A stretch of 27,977 nucleotides of DNA from Anaerococcus sp. Lineage in GTDB: Bacteria; Bacillota; Clostridia; Tissierellales; Peptoniphilaceae. The position numbers and the translations under genes were made by a program. Below the pieces are notes generated by a model. It ran no database searches, was not told the DNA's origin, and saw only the letters and a list, made by a program, of their open reading frames with translations. Shown here piece after piece: positions 1-6,812 of the stretch; position 1 is the stretch's first letter, and every line of letters begins with the position of its first letter. The stretch spans positions 1 to 27,977 of the forward strand of contig NZ_JAPJPG010000018.1 in the NCBI RefSeq assembly GCF_030825785.1. Reading direction: 5' to 3'.

Positions 1-115
1 GTTGCATATAACGTTTTCCTTAATACTAAATCAAAATGAACTTCTAATAGATATTGAATTTATATCCTAAAAAATTTTGTTTTATACCATTAAGAAGTAA
101 AAAAGATTTTAAGAA

Positions 116-131
116 ATGAAACAAATTTCAT
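116..131 (-). terminator. Weak hairpin downstream of lysR
   Basis: A 6-bp stem (ATGAAA/TTTCAT, 4-nt loop) lies about 40 nt past the lysR stop and is followed on the minus strand by a T-rich but interrupted tail. It could end the lysR transcript, but it is short and has no GC. Nothing else is recognised in positions 1-169. Confidence 0.25.
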
Positions 132-169
132 ATTATTGGAAAAGTAGTTAACACAAAAAATCTAAGTTT

Positions 170-1087
170 CTAATTTAACATCCACGATTCGAAAGAGCAA
201 ATATTATTATCTTCTTTAATAAATTCCTTTATTTCTGCTTCTATTGTTTCTATAGATTCCTGTTGATTTATATTCATATACCTACTTTTTATTTCATAAC
301 ATATTCTAGGAGAAGGCGGCTCGTTTAATGTATAATATGTCAAATTTTTATTAGAATTCATAGCAGCGTTAATAACTGACATAGGTGCAACCGCCCATCT
401 TCCAGGAACATTTAAATATCTTTGAAGCAGAGACCCAGTATTAACTTGTATTAGAGGATAATCATCAGGATTCCAGTGGTAAGTATGCCATTGATAATAA
501 TCTAGACCCCAATTTAGGTATACTTCATTTTCAATTTTCAAGTCTTTACACATTTGATTATTATTGTATGGACTATCTTTATGACATACAAGGTACATTA
601 ACTCTCTATAAATTGGAATAGATATTACATCTGGATGAGAAATCTGACTGAAAACAAATCCTATATCAGATGACCTGTTAGCAATAAGATCATATATTTC
701 TCCAGAATGATGCGTATTAATGCACAATCTTATATTAGGAAACTTATCTAGATGATTCTGAAATAGCAAAACAAAAGTATAATTATTGACAGCGTCTACG
801 CTCGCTATATTTAAAGTTTTTATATCAGCTCTATTCTTCAGATTTTTTGTCTCTCTCTGCAAAGCTAGCCATCTATTAGCAATTGATATAAATGAAGAGC
901 CATAGGGAGTTACAACTATATTTCTTTGACCTTTTTTTCTAATTATTAAGTGAGCACCAATCTCTTCTTCTAATTGTTGTATTCTACTACTCACTGTAGA
1001 TTGTGAAACATATAATTTTTTTGCTGCAGATGTAATATTTCCACACATAACTACAGATAAAAATGTTTCTATATGCTCTTGATTCAT
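170..1087 (-). CDS. LysR-family transcriptional regulator
   Basis: A 305-residue protein, the normal LysR length. The N-terminal winged helix-turn-helix (about residues 3-62) is clear: ITSAAKKLYVSQSTVSSRIQQLEEEIG has the AA.L..SQ.TVS..I..LE pattern of the family. It is followed by a linker helix and a less conserved effector-binding domain (about 90-295). The start is the ATG at 1087, preceded by AAGGAGC. The gene is divergent from the RraA-YkvI-RraA operon across about 300 bp, the usual arrangement for a LysR activator of a catabolic operon. Its inducer is therefore probably the operon's substrate (inference). A 10-bp inverted repeat overlies its own -10 region, which suggests autorepression. 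The family call is firm; the ligand is unknown. Confidence 0.93.
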   Translation of the reverse strand: MNQEHIETFLSVVMCGNITSAAKKLYVSQSTVSSRIQQLEEEIGAHLIIRKKGQRNIVVTPYGSSFISIANRWLALQRETKNLKNRADIKTLNIASVDAVNNYTFVLLFQNHLDKFPNIRLCINTHHSGEIYDLIANRSSDIGFVFSQISHPDVISIPIYRELMYLVCHKDSPYNNNQMCKDLKIENEVYLNWGLDYYQWHTYHWNPDDYPLIQVNTGSLLQRYLNVPGRWAVAPMSVINAAMNSNKNLTYYTLNEPPSPRICYEIKSRYMNINQQESIETIEAEIKEFIKEDNNICSFESWMLN

Positions 1088-1098
1088 ATAAGCTCCTT

Positions 1099-1133
1099 GT
1101 AATATAATATTAGTAATACCGATATTATATTAC
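1099..1133. repeat. Inverted repeat over the lysR promoter, candidate LysR site
   Basis: The arms GTAATATAAT (1099-1108) and ATTATATTAC (1124-1133) are exact reverse complements with a 15-nt spacer. The right arm contains the lysR -10 box, and the left arm ends 12 nt before the lysR ATG. This geometry suits an autorepression operator. The arms are pure A/T apart from the ends, so chance symmetry is possible. Confidence 0.45.
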
Positions 1134-1152
1134 TATTTTAGCGGAAATACAA
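1124..1152 (-). promoter_or_regulatory. Promoter of lysR
   Basis: On the minus strand TTGTAT (1152-1147) and TATAAT (1129-1124) are separated by exactly 17 nt, about 37 nt upstream of the lysR start codon. The rest of the 1088-1391 intergenic region is AT-rich and holds the two inverted repeats listed here. No convincing -35/-10 pair was found for the rightward operon, only a weak TATATA at about 1323-1328. That would fit an activator-dependent promoter. Confidence 0.55.
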
Positions 1153-1269
1153 ATTTACTAATCACGATATTTATTAGTTAATGCTTTGTTTTTATTTATA
1201 TTCGCAGAAGAAAATTAATAATTTACAATTATAATTATTATATTATTCGATATTAAATACTAAAATTAT

Positions 1270-1317
1270 TCGTTTTACAGGATATATTTGAGATGATATA
1301 GTTAATATGTAAAACGA
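1270..1317. repeat. Long-spaced inverted repeat upstream of the RraA operon
   Basis: TCGTTTTACA (1270-1279) and TGTAAAACGA (1308-1317) are exact reverse complements, 38 bp centre to centre. They lie about 75-120 bp before the first RraA start codon. Paired half-sites upstream of a target gene are typical of LysR-type activators binding as a tetramer. The arms differ from the dyad at the lysR start, so another regulator could be involved. Confidence 0.4.
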
Positions 1318-1391
1318 TTCCATATATAGGCGATTGACATCATTGAAATATTTATGGAAGACAATGCAAAGTGTTTTGAAAGGAGTAATTT

Positions 1392-2051
1392 ATGAAAACG
1401 CAAGATCTTATAAAAGATTTTAAAAAAATGGACACTGCAAGCGTATCTGATGCTATGGATAAATTAGGTATTCCTTGTGGGTTACTGGGATTGCAAGCTG
1501 TTGTTAGAGGAAACAAAATTTGTGGCGAGGCATACACTGTACACTATATCCCTTGCGGTTCATTAAAAGGAACAGTTGGTGATTTCATAGATGATGTAAG
1601 TGAAGGACAGGTCGTAGTAATTGATAATGCTGGAAGAAATTATTGTACAGTTTGGGGAGATATTATGACTTTCACTGCTAAATTCAAAAATATTGAAGGA
1701 ACAGTTATAGATGGCGTTTGTAGAGATGTAGATGGAATTGAAGAAATAGGTTATGGAATATATACTAAAGGAAGATATATGGTTACTGGAAAAGATAGAG
1801 TAACCGTAGATAGTATAAATGTTCCTATCAGTATTTCTGGGGTCCAAGTTTGCCCAGGTGATATTATTTTAGGAGACGATTCAGGTGTAATTGTGATTCC
1901 TAAAGACCGAGCAGAAGAAGCACTTGAAATTGCTAAAAGTATCGAAAGTACAGAACAAAAAATAATTGAAGAAGTCAAAAAAGGAAGCAGCTTAAAAGAC
2001 GCTCGAAAAAAGCTAGGTTACCACAAGTTGCAAACTAAGCAAGATAAATGA
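1392..2051 (+). CDS. RraA-family aldolase-like protein (first copy)
   Basis: This 219-residue protein belongs to the RraA / HMG-CHA aldolase (former 'dimethylmenaquinone methyltransferase') family. The C-terminal signature PGDIILGDDSGVIVIP is at 155-170. The catalytic-type motif DGVCRD is at 107-112, with a WGD at 88-90. In class II HMG/CHA aldolases the Arg-Asp of the RD motif helps bind substrate and the divalent metal. Its presence argues for an enzyme (aldolase, or oxaloacetate-type decarboxylase) rather than the RNase E inhibitor RraA, since no role as an RNase E regulator is expected here. The start is ATG after GAAAGGAG. It is the first gene of a tight operon with a carrier and a second, divergent RraA paralogue. 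The substrate is unknown. Confidence 0.85.
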   Translation: MKTQDLIKDFKKMDTASVSDAMDKLGIPCGLLGLQAVVRGNKICGEAYTVHYIPCGSLKGTVGDFIDDVSEGQVVVIDNAGRNYCTVWGDIMTFTAKFKNIEGTVIDGVCRDVDGIEEIGYGIYTKGRYMVTGKDRVTVDSINVPISISGVQVCPGDIILGDDSGVIVIPKDRAEEALEIAKSIESTEQKIIEEVKKGSSLKDARKKLGYHKLQTKQDK

Positions 2052-2063
2052 TGGAGATTTGTT

Positions 2064-3257
2064 ATGGATAAACAAAAAAGTAAGTTTGCTGCCTTATTTT
2101 CACTTTCAGCAGTAATGTATGGCGCTTATGTAGGACCTGGTTTTGCATCAGGTACTCAAACTGTATCTTATTTTAATAATAAAGGATGGATAGGTGTACT
2201 CTTAGGTCCAGCTATAGCAGGATTGCTATGTTTCTTGTTTAATATTTTATTATTTGAGATAAATAGGGTATACAAACCAAATTCATATCGTGAAGCGTAT
2301 AATAGTATTTATAAATCAAAAGGATTGCAATTGTTCTTTGGTAATTTCAAAGAATTACAGGTAATAGTAGTAGTTTTAATTGCTCTTTCTGCACAAATAT
2401 CTACCACTGCTGTTTTACTAAATCAATTATTCGGACTCCCACAAATAATAGGAATCATCGGATTTTGCGCTTTGGTTCTTTTCTTTGCACTTTGGGGATC
2501 AGAGGTGTTAAGAAGAGTTGGAACAGTACTTGGCTTTGCGATACTGATTATATGCATTTATGTAGCTATAATATGTATTGGAAATGCCACTCCTCAAGCT
2601 TCAAACTATCTATCTATGCGCGTTTCCTATACAGAATACGGATTTAATGGACCTAACGCTTGGTTTTCTATGTTAATGATTGTAGTATTTTTCATGAACG
2701 GATACGAAGCATGCGTTCCAGCCTCAAGAGGAATAATTGAAAGTCGAAAAGATGTATTTGTACAATCCCTAATGACTTCATTATTATGCTCAATATCAAC
2801 CATGGTATTCACATTCATATTCGCAGCTGGAATGCCTGGAATTTTAAAAGAAGAAATACCTACATTATGGGCCATAAATAACCTATCATCTTCTGGATGG
2901 ATTTCTAAAATTTTGTATGTTGTCTTTGCAATAGCTGCTATGTTATCTAGTTCTGTTGCATTTATATTTACCGTTTGCAATAGATTTGAACCTATAATAA
3001 AGAAAAATTGGAAAAGTAGTACAGCATTTTCTCGAAAATTCGTAATAGCTATAATATTTATTTTAATTTGTACATTTGGATCAAGTTTTGGTCTTTTAAA
3101 TATAATAAAATATGGATATGGTACATTCACTACAATAGTTGGTCCAGTAATGTTGATTCCTCTAATAGTTAGTGTGCCATATAGATTATGGAAAGATAGA
3201 AACGACGGAATCCTAGACGATAATTATAATTTAATATATGAAAATATAGAGGATTAA
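2064..3257 (+). CDS. YkvI-like membrane carrier (APC/LeuT-fold type)
   Basis: A 397-residue polytopic protein with about 10-12 hydrophobic segments along its length. The first segment contains YGAYVGPGFASGTQ (residues 19-32). A glycine-rich GxGFASG break near the N-terminus is the hallmark of the YkvI-type membrane proteins and resembles the unwound helix 1 of APC-superfamily sodium- or proton-coupled transporters. It starts with ATG 12 nt after the first RraA gene (GGAGA upstream) and ends 2 nt before the second, so the three are surely cotranscribed. Most YkvI proteins have no known substrate. The context suggests uptake of the hydroxy-oxo acid, or other carboxylate, that the flanking RraA enzymes split (inference). 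Family confidence is good, function open. Confidence 0.75.
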   Translation: MDKQKSKFAALFSLSAVMYGAYVGPGFASGTQTVSYFNNKGWIGVLLGPAIAGLLCFLFNILLFEINRVYKPNSYREAYNSIYKSKGLQLFFGNFKELQVIVVVLIALSAQISTTAVLLNQLFGLPQIIGIIGFCALVLFFALWGSEVLRRVGTVLGFAILIICIYVAIICIGNATPQASNYLSMRVSYTEYGFNGPNAWFSMLMIVVFFMNGYEACVPASRGIIESRKDVFVQSLMTSLLCSISTMVFTFIFAAGMPGILKEEIPTLWAINNLSSSGWISKILYVVFAIAAMLSSSVAFIFTVCNRFEPIIKKNWKSSTAFSRKFVIAIIFILICTFGSSFGLLNIIKYGYGTFTTIVGPVMLIPLIVSVPYRLWKDRNDGILDDNYNLIYENIED

Positions 3258-3259
3258 AT

Positions 3260-3907
3260 ATGTATTTAACAGATGATTTGAGAAAAAAATTAATTAAATT
3301 GCCTACAGGAAATATTGCTGATAATAATAATTCCACTCCTAACCAAGGCGTAATGGATACTGCAATAAAACCTGTTGATAGAAGTATGAAAATGATTGGC
3401 AGAGCTTTCCCAGTTAAATGTTTTCCTGGTGATAATTTAGCTTTTCATCAGGCTATATATGAAGCTAAACCAGGAGATGTATTAGTGTTTGATGTACATG
3501 GTTACTCTAATGCAGGACATTTCGGTGATATTTTGGCCTCTGCTTGTAAGTTGAGAAATTTATCAGGAGTTGTAATAGATGGAAGTTGTAGAGATTCAGA
3601 AGATATTAAGGAATTAGGATTTCCCGTATTTGCAAGAGCCTTTAATCCTTCTGGCACTGTAAAAGAAAGCCTTGCTATATTAAATACTCCAATTCATTGT
3701 GGAGGTATTCAAGTCAACCCAGATGATATTATTTTTGGGGATTGTGATGGAGTTGTTGTAATCCCAAAAGAATATGAAGACAAAGTCTTTGAAGATGCTA
3801 TTAAAAAATTCGAACATGAGCTAGAAATAATAGAATTACTCAAATCTGGTAAGTCTACATTAGAGATATATGGATTTGATAAATTGATTGAAAATAAATG
3901 TAAATAG
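3260..3907 (+). CDS. RraA-family aldolase-like protein (second copy)
   Basis: A 215-residue RraA-family protein, clearly diverged from the copy at 1392-2051. The key motifs are kept at the same residue numbers: FGD 88-90, DGSCRD 107-112 and a GD.DGVVVIP element at 159-169. It therefore keeps the Arg-Asp pair of class II HMG/CHA-type aldolases. Its N-terminus differs, with an Asn-rich NIADNNNSTPNQG stretch at 18-30 where the first copy has a different helix-rich start. The start codon follows the carrier's stop by 2 nt, with AGAGGAT as ribosome binding site. Two paralogues in one operon could form a hetero-oligomer, since family members are trimers or hexamers, or act on successive substrates. 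Which of these applies cannot be told from sequence. Confidence 0.85.
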   Translation: MYLTDDLRKKLIKLPTGNIADNNNSTPNQGVMDTAIKPVDRSMKMIGRAFPVKCFPGDNLAFHQAIYEAKPGDVLVFDVHGYSNAGHFGDILASACKLRNLSGVVIDGSCRDSEDIKELGFPVFARAFNPSGTVKESLAILNTPIHCGGIQVNPDDIIFGDCDGVVVIPKEYEDKVFEDAIKKFEHELEIIELLKSGKSTLEIYGFDKLIENKCK

Positions 3908-4029
3908 TTCTATAAGTTATCTTAATAATTCACAAATAAAAAAAATTTAAAATTTCACATAGGTTTTAGTTCTAGAACTTATTGTTCTTTGTCAAATCGT
4001 GTTGGTAAACAATAATTAACCAAATATTT

Positions 4030-4066
4030 TTCCATGGATAGGATTTCTTATCCATGGAATTTTTTT
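4030..4066 (+). terminator. Rho-independent terminator after the RraA operon
   Basis: An 11-bp perfect stem, TTCCATGGATA / TATCCATGGAA (4030-4040 and 4049-4059), with an 8-nt loop is followed by a run of seven T (4060-4066). It ends plus-strand transcription about 120 nt past the second RraA gene. It lies between the putative ISL3 end and the ISL3 coding remnant, so it may have come with the IS. Confidence 0.8.
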
Positions 4067-4097
4067 CATAAAACTCTAGCTAAATTGAATATTTTTT

Positions 4098-4774
4098 CTA
4101 GCTTAATTCAACTAAGTTTTTTGTTAAAAATATTCTACTTCTGAAATTAACAATTCTTCTATAGCCAAAAGCTATCCTCTTTAAAACCTTAATAAAATTG
4201 TTTATATCCTCAATTAAACATTGGAATACTCCTAAACAAATGAATTCTCAATTAAATCAGTATTGCTTAGACAAGTTTCTATCGATATCTTCATTCTATC
4301 ACTTACATTATCCTTAAAACTTAATAAATGCTTCTTAAACATCTCAAAATCTCTATGTACAATGTCAGATCTAATACTTTGATAACAATAGTAAGTATTC
4401 TCTAAAATATCATAAATATCTAAATATCTTTGAACTACATATAATTCAAACGCGAAAGCTTCAGGAAAATGAATTCTCTTAGTAAAATCAACACAGTCCA
4501 ATAAATCATCTGCCTTCAAAAAAACTTCCAATACCTCTTAAGAAAAGGAAGATGTACATTCTCAAACACATTAATAACATTTCCGGTGGGATAATCACAA
4601 TAAATAAAGCTTATAGAACCTTTATTATCCCTGGTTGACTTAAACTCATCAAAACACAAATGAAATGAGGTAGACTTAAAATCAACATTAAAGCTATTAG
4701 TAAATCTATCCATAACCCTAGTAACGGTATTGGTAGAAATAAAGAAATATCCTTGACTGACCTCTTCTTAGTAA
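4098..4774 (-). pseudogene. ISL3-family transposase remnant, frameshifted and deleted
   Basis: Read across three frames this matches the ISL3 transposase pattern. A helix-turn-helix end (ISTNTVTRVMDRFTN) is followed by CFDEFKSTRDNKGSISFIYCD (shown split: CFDEFKST then ISFIYCD), then LPFLKRYWKFF. The frame then shifts at a T7 run (4518-4524 on the plus strand): one extra T would restore WKFFLKADDLLDCVDF. A second shift near 4232-4240 restores the C-terminus IEDINNFIKVLKRIAFGYR up to the stop at 4098-4100. Compared with ISL3 proteins, the central catalytic stretch (the MDMN-like and IDRFH segments) is missing between the YCD segment and KRYWKFF. It is therefore dead. Family assignment is from remembered motifs. 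Confidence 0.75.
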
Positions 4775-5090
4775 GACCGTAGATAATTTGTTCAGGAGAC
4801 CAATGCTCATTAATTTTTATAGTTAAATAATCAATAACATTTTTAGAAAATTTACTTTTCCTATGACATTCTTTCCTTCTATCAATATATTTTTCGTTTG
4901 CTTTTATCGGAAAGTATTTAGTGTAATTTCCTCTACTATTTATTGTTTTCGAAGAATTTCTTTTTATTTCTCGAGATATTGTACTAGGTGCTCTTCTAAG
5001 TGCTTGTGCAATTTTCCTTATACTCATTCCTAAATTTAAAAATTGATAAATACAAGCTCCCTCTTCTATGGTAAGATAATTATAGCTCAT
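4775..5090 (-). pseudogene. IS30-family transposase, N-terminal fragment
   Basis: About 105 residues of an IS30 transposase. The start is ATG at 5090 with a good AAAAGGAGC site. The N-terminal helix-turn-helix (YLTIEEGACIYQFLNLGMS, then IRKIAQALRRAPSTISREIKRN at about 24-45) is present, followed by a basic region and the WSPEQI motif (98-102) that precedes the catalytic domain in this family. The DDE integrase core is absent. At about 4755-4780 the sequence switches to ISL3 sequence in another frame, so the open frame runs on to 4611 as a meaningless tail. The intact start signals mean a DNA-binding-only peptide could still be made (inference). Confidence 0.8.
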
Positions 5091-5196
5091 GGTTAATTGC
5101 TCCTTTTAATATGCTTTGTTTGGTCACTTACATATTAACATAGCTGATTAGCTATGAGTTTATTTTATGTTGCACTTGTTATGATAAATTATTATT

Positions 5197-5223
5197 AAAA
5201 AAAGACACCAAATTTTTGGTGCC
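5197..5223 (-). terminator. Terminator of the sugar-kinase gene
   Basis: On the minus strand GGCACCAAA / TTTGGTGTC forms a 9-bp stem (one G-T pair) with a 2-nt loop, followed by seven T. It starts 6 nt after the kinase stop codon. Confidence 0.85.
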
Positions 5224-5228
5224 TTCAG

Positions 5229-6137
5229 TTAGTGTTTTCCATATAATCTAGCCAAAATCAAAGCTCCCTCGGAAGGGTTTGCGTAGGGTTTTTCTATTTT
5301 TATTTTGTTTTTAGACTTTTCTTCTATTTTCTTGATTAGCCTATCTCCTAGGTTAAAGACTCCTCCTGAATAAGATACCTTTACTTCTTCCTTAAAATTT
5401 AGTCCCTTTATTATTGAATCTATGACTTCTGCGGCTTCTTTGGATATTTCTTCTAAAAGCACCTTGCAATATGGATCTTCTTTATCCAAGGCTTCGGCAA
5501 ATATTCTAGATAGGGAAGCTATCTCATCTCTTTTCATCTTCTCTGCCTTATCAATTATTTCCATATCTTCCTTAAGATCTAGCCTTTCTCTTATGATATC
5601 ATAGAGGATAGTCTTATCACTCCTTCCATCACTCATTTTGGTAAAATGATTGAGTAGCTTTAGTCCTATATAATATCCACTCGCCTCATCTCCCAAAAGT
5701 GGTCCCCAGCCACCAGATCTCATGGAATTTCCCTCTTCATCTACACCGTAGCCTATTTGTCCAGTGCCTAAGACTAGATTTATACCAGGTTTTGCATTAA
5801 GACTTCCTGCCCAGCCATTTACGCAGTCGTTAGCCACCTTAAATCTATCTGAGCCAATTGCCTCTCTTATACCTTCATCGATATAACTTTCGGTGTCAGG
5901 ATATTGGCCGTAACCCGGAGCTGCCACGAAGGTGTAGAGGATTTCTTCTGGATCTATACAAGCTTTCCTACACACTTCTCCCACTCCTAGCTTCATTATT
6001 TCAAAGAATTGTTGTTTCGTAACTTGTTTTGGGTGAATAGTGATTTGCTTAGACTCAAAACGCTTTCCATCTACATCCAAGAGAAAGGCAGTCTTGGTCC
6101 CTCCTCCATCTACTCCTAGATAAATTTCTCTTGTCAT
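5229..6137 (-). CDS. BadF/BadG-type ATPase, probable N-acetylglucosamine kinase
   Basis: A 302-residue ASKHA-fold protein. The phosphate-1 loop DGGGTKT is at residues 10-16, an ND..NG motif is at 103-108, the phosphate-2 region LVLGTGQIGYG is at 121-131, and GGWGPLLGDEASGYYIG is at 142-158. The last is diagnostic of the BadF/BadG/BcrA family branch that includes eukaryote-like N-acetylglucosamine kinases. These phosphorylate GlcNAc or related amino sugars with ATP in the cytosol. There are no radical-enzyme partners nearby, so a sugar-kinase role is favoured over a dehydratase activator. The gene stands alone, with its own strong promoter carrying a dyad over the -35 box and its own terminator, and is divergent from folA. 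The exact sugar is uncertain. Confidence 0.8.
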   Translation of the reverse strand: MTREIYLGVDGGGTKTAFLLDVDGKRFESKQITIHPKQVTKQQFFEIMKLGVGEVCRKACIDPEEILYTFVAAPGYGQYPDTESYIDEGIREAIGSDRFKVANDCVNGWAGSLNAKPGINLVLGTGQIGYGVDEEGNSMRSGGWGPLLGDEASGYYIGLKLLNHFTKMSDGRSDKTILYDIIRERLDLKEDMEIIDKAEKMKRDEIASLSRIFAEALDKEDPYCKVLLEEISKEAAEVIDSIIKGLNFKEEVKVSYSGGVFNLGDRLIKKIEEKSKNKIKIEKPYANPSEGALILARLYGKH

Positions 6138-6169
6138 ATTTTCTCCTCATTTCGTAATCTTTTAATTCA

Positions 6170-6198
6170 AATATATATGAAAAAAGAAAGTTTGTCAA
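6170..6198 (-). promoter_or_regulatory. Promoter of the sugar-kinase gene
   Basis: TTGACA (6198-6193) and TATATT (6175-6170) are separated by exactly 17 nt on the minus strand, about 33 nt upstream of the kinase start codon. This is a near-consensus housekeeping promoter. Confidence 0.75.
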
Positions 6199-6205
6199 CA
6201 CTTTC
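6186..6205. promoter_or_regulatory. Candidate operator overlapping the kinase -35 box
   Basis: A 20-bp imperfect palindrome, GAAAGTTTGTCAACACTTTC, has six matched outer base pairs (GAAAGT/ACTTTC) plus one inner pair. It is centred on the TTGACA box, so a bound repressor would block RNA polymerase. The cognate regulator is not in the window. Confidence 0.45.
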
Positions 6206-6254
6206 TTACAAAATCAAACATTTTCATAAGCTAATTTATAGGATTCAGCTAAAA

Positions 6255-6285
6255 ACAAAGATAATGTTTACCTACAAATCTTTGT
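6255..6285. repeat. Inverted repeat upstream of folA
   Basis: ACAAAGAT (6255-6262) and ATCTTTGT (6278-6285) are exact reverse complements with a 15-nt spacer. They cover the place where the folA -35 box would lie. There is no T-run, so it is not a terminator. It may be an operator. Confidence 0.3.
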
Positions 6286-6291
6286 CTAAGA

Positions 6292-6300
6292 TGATATAAT
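6292..6300 (+). promoter_or_regulatory. Extended -10 promoter of folA
   Basis: TGATATAAT is an extended -10 element (TGnTATAAT) 17 nt before the folA ATG. No good -35 hexamer is seen at the expected spacing, which is common for extended -10 promoters. The leader would be only about 11 nt long. Confidence 0.55.
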
Positions 6301-6317
6301 GAGACTAAGGAGTTAAT

Positions 6318-6812
6318 ATGAAAATTATTTTGGCAGTTGATAAGAATTGGGGCATCGGCAAGGATGGACAGATGCTTTTTCATATAAAAAAGGACCTTAA
6401 GCATTTTAAGTCCTATACTTTAGGGAATATCTGTATCATGGGCAGAAAAACCTACGAATCCATAGGAGGAGCCCTTCCTCATAGGGAAAATATAGTTCTT
6501 TCTAGAAATAAGGATTATAAGGCAAAAGATGCGAGAGTATTTACAGACTACCTTGATGTCTTATCCTATGTTAAGGAAAAGAAAGAGGAAGCCTTTGTTA
6601 TAGGTGGGGAGAAAATCGTAGAACTCTTCCTTAAATATTGCGATGAGGCCGTCATTACCAAGATTTATGAAAACAAAGAAGCCGATAGTTTCCTTCACAA
6701 TTTTGATCAAGATGATGAGTGGTTCCTAAGCGAAGAATCTGATATCATGGAAGAAAATGGGGTATCTTTTAGATATGTGAGATATAGGAGGAAAAATTAT
6801 GGAAAAAATTGA
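6318..6812 (+). CDS. folA: Dihydrofolate reductase
   Basis: A 164-residue DHFR that reduces dihydrofolate to tetrahydrofolate with NADPH. Family landmarks are MKIILAVDKNWGIGKDGQ at the N-terminus, the active-site acid Asp26 (in IKKDLKHFK), GRKTYESIG (42-50) for cofactor binding and FVIGGE around residue 95. Odd point: the Pro-Trp pair of the Met20 loop (LPW in most bacteria) is replaced by LF (residues 20-21), leaving MLFHIKKDL. The start is ATG after AAGGAG. The gene overlaps the next small gene by 14 nt, so the two are translationally coupled. No thymidylate synthase gene is next to it. The assignment is firm. Confidence 0.95.
   Translation: MKIILAVDKNWGIGKDGQMLFHIKKDLKHFKSYTLGNICIMGRKTYESIGGALPHRENIVLSRNKDYKAKDARVFTDYLDVLSYVKEKKEEAFVIGGEKIVELFLKYCDEAVITKIYENKEADSFLHNFDQDDEWFLSEESDIMEENGVSFRYVRYRRKNYGKN

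Larger units (their letters stand above)
3984..5190 (-). mobile_element. Degenerate IS30/ISL3 mosaic insertion remnant
   Basis: Two transposase fragments from different families lie head to tail on the minus strand: IS30 N-terminus (about 4775-5090) and ISL3 middle plus C-terminus (4098 to about 4775). Candidate outer ends are TTCTTTGTCAAATCGTGTTGG near 3986-4005 (shortened here; it resembles ISL3-type terminal repeats from memory) and TATGTTGCACTTGTTATGA near 5167-5183 (resembles IS30-type ends). The ends do not match each other, as expected if each belongs to a different element. Neither half could encode a working transposase. Between the RraA stop (3907) and the ISL3 remnant there is only this putative end and a terminator. 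Confidence 0.7.

Noticed and set aside
1323..1362. TTGACA at 1334-1339 as the -35 box of the RraA operon
   Set aside because: No acceptable -10 lies 16-18 nt downstream (GAAGAC is found), so a standard promoter is not supported.
1563..1978. Minus-strand frames opposite the first RraA gene
   Set aside because: They overlap each other and the RraA gene, and have no start signals or known motifs.
2627..3130. A 167-codon minus-strand open frame opposite the YkvI carrier
   Set aside because: It lies wholly inside the carrier gene in antisense, lacks a ribosome binding site and has no recognisable domain; the plus-strand protein has clear membrane topology.
5229..6137. Activator of a 2-hydroxyacyl-CoA dehydratase (another BadF-family role)
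   Set aside because: The typical 4Fe-4S cysteine motif of such activators and the dehydratase subunits are absent; motifs fit the sugar-kinase branch.
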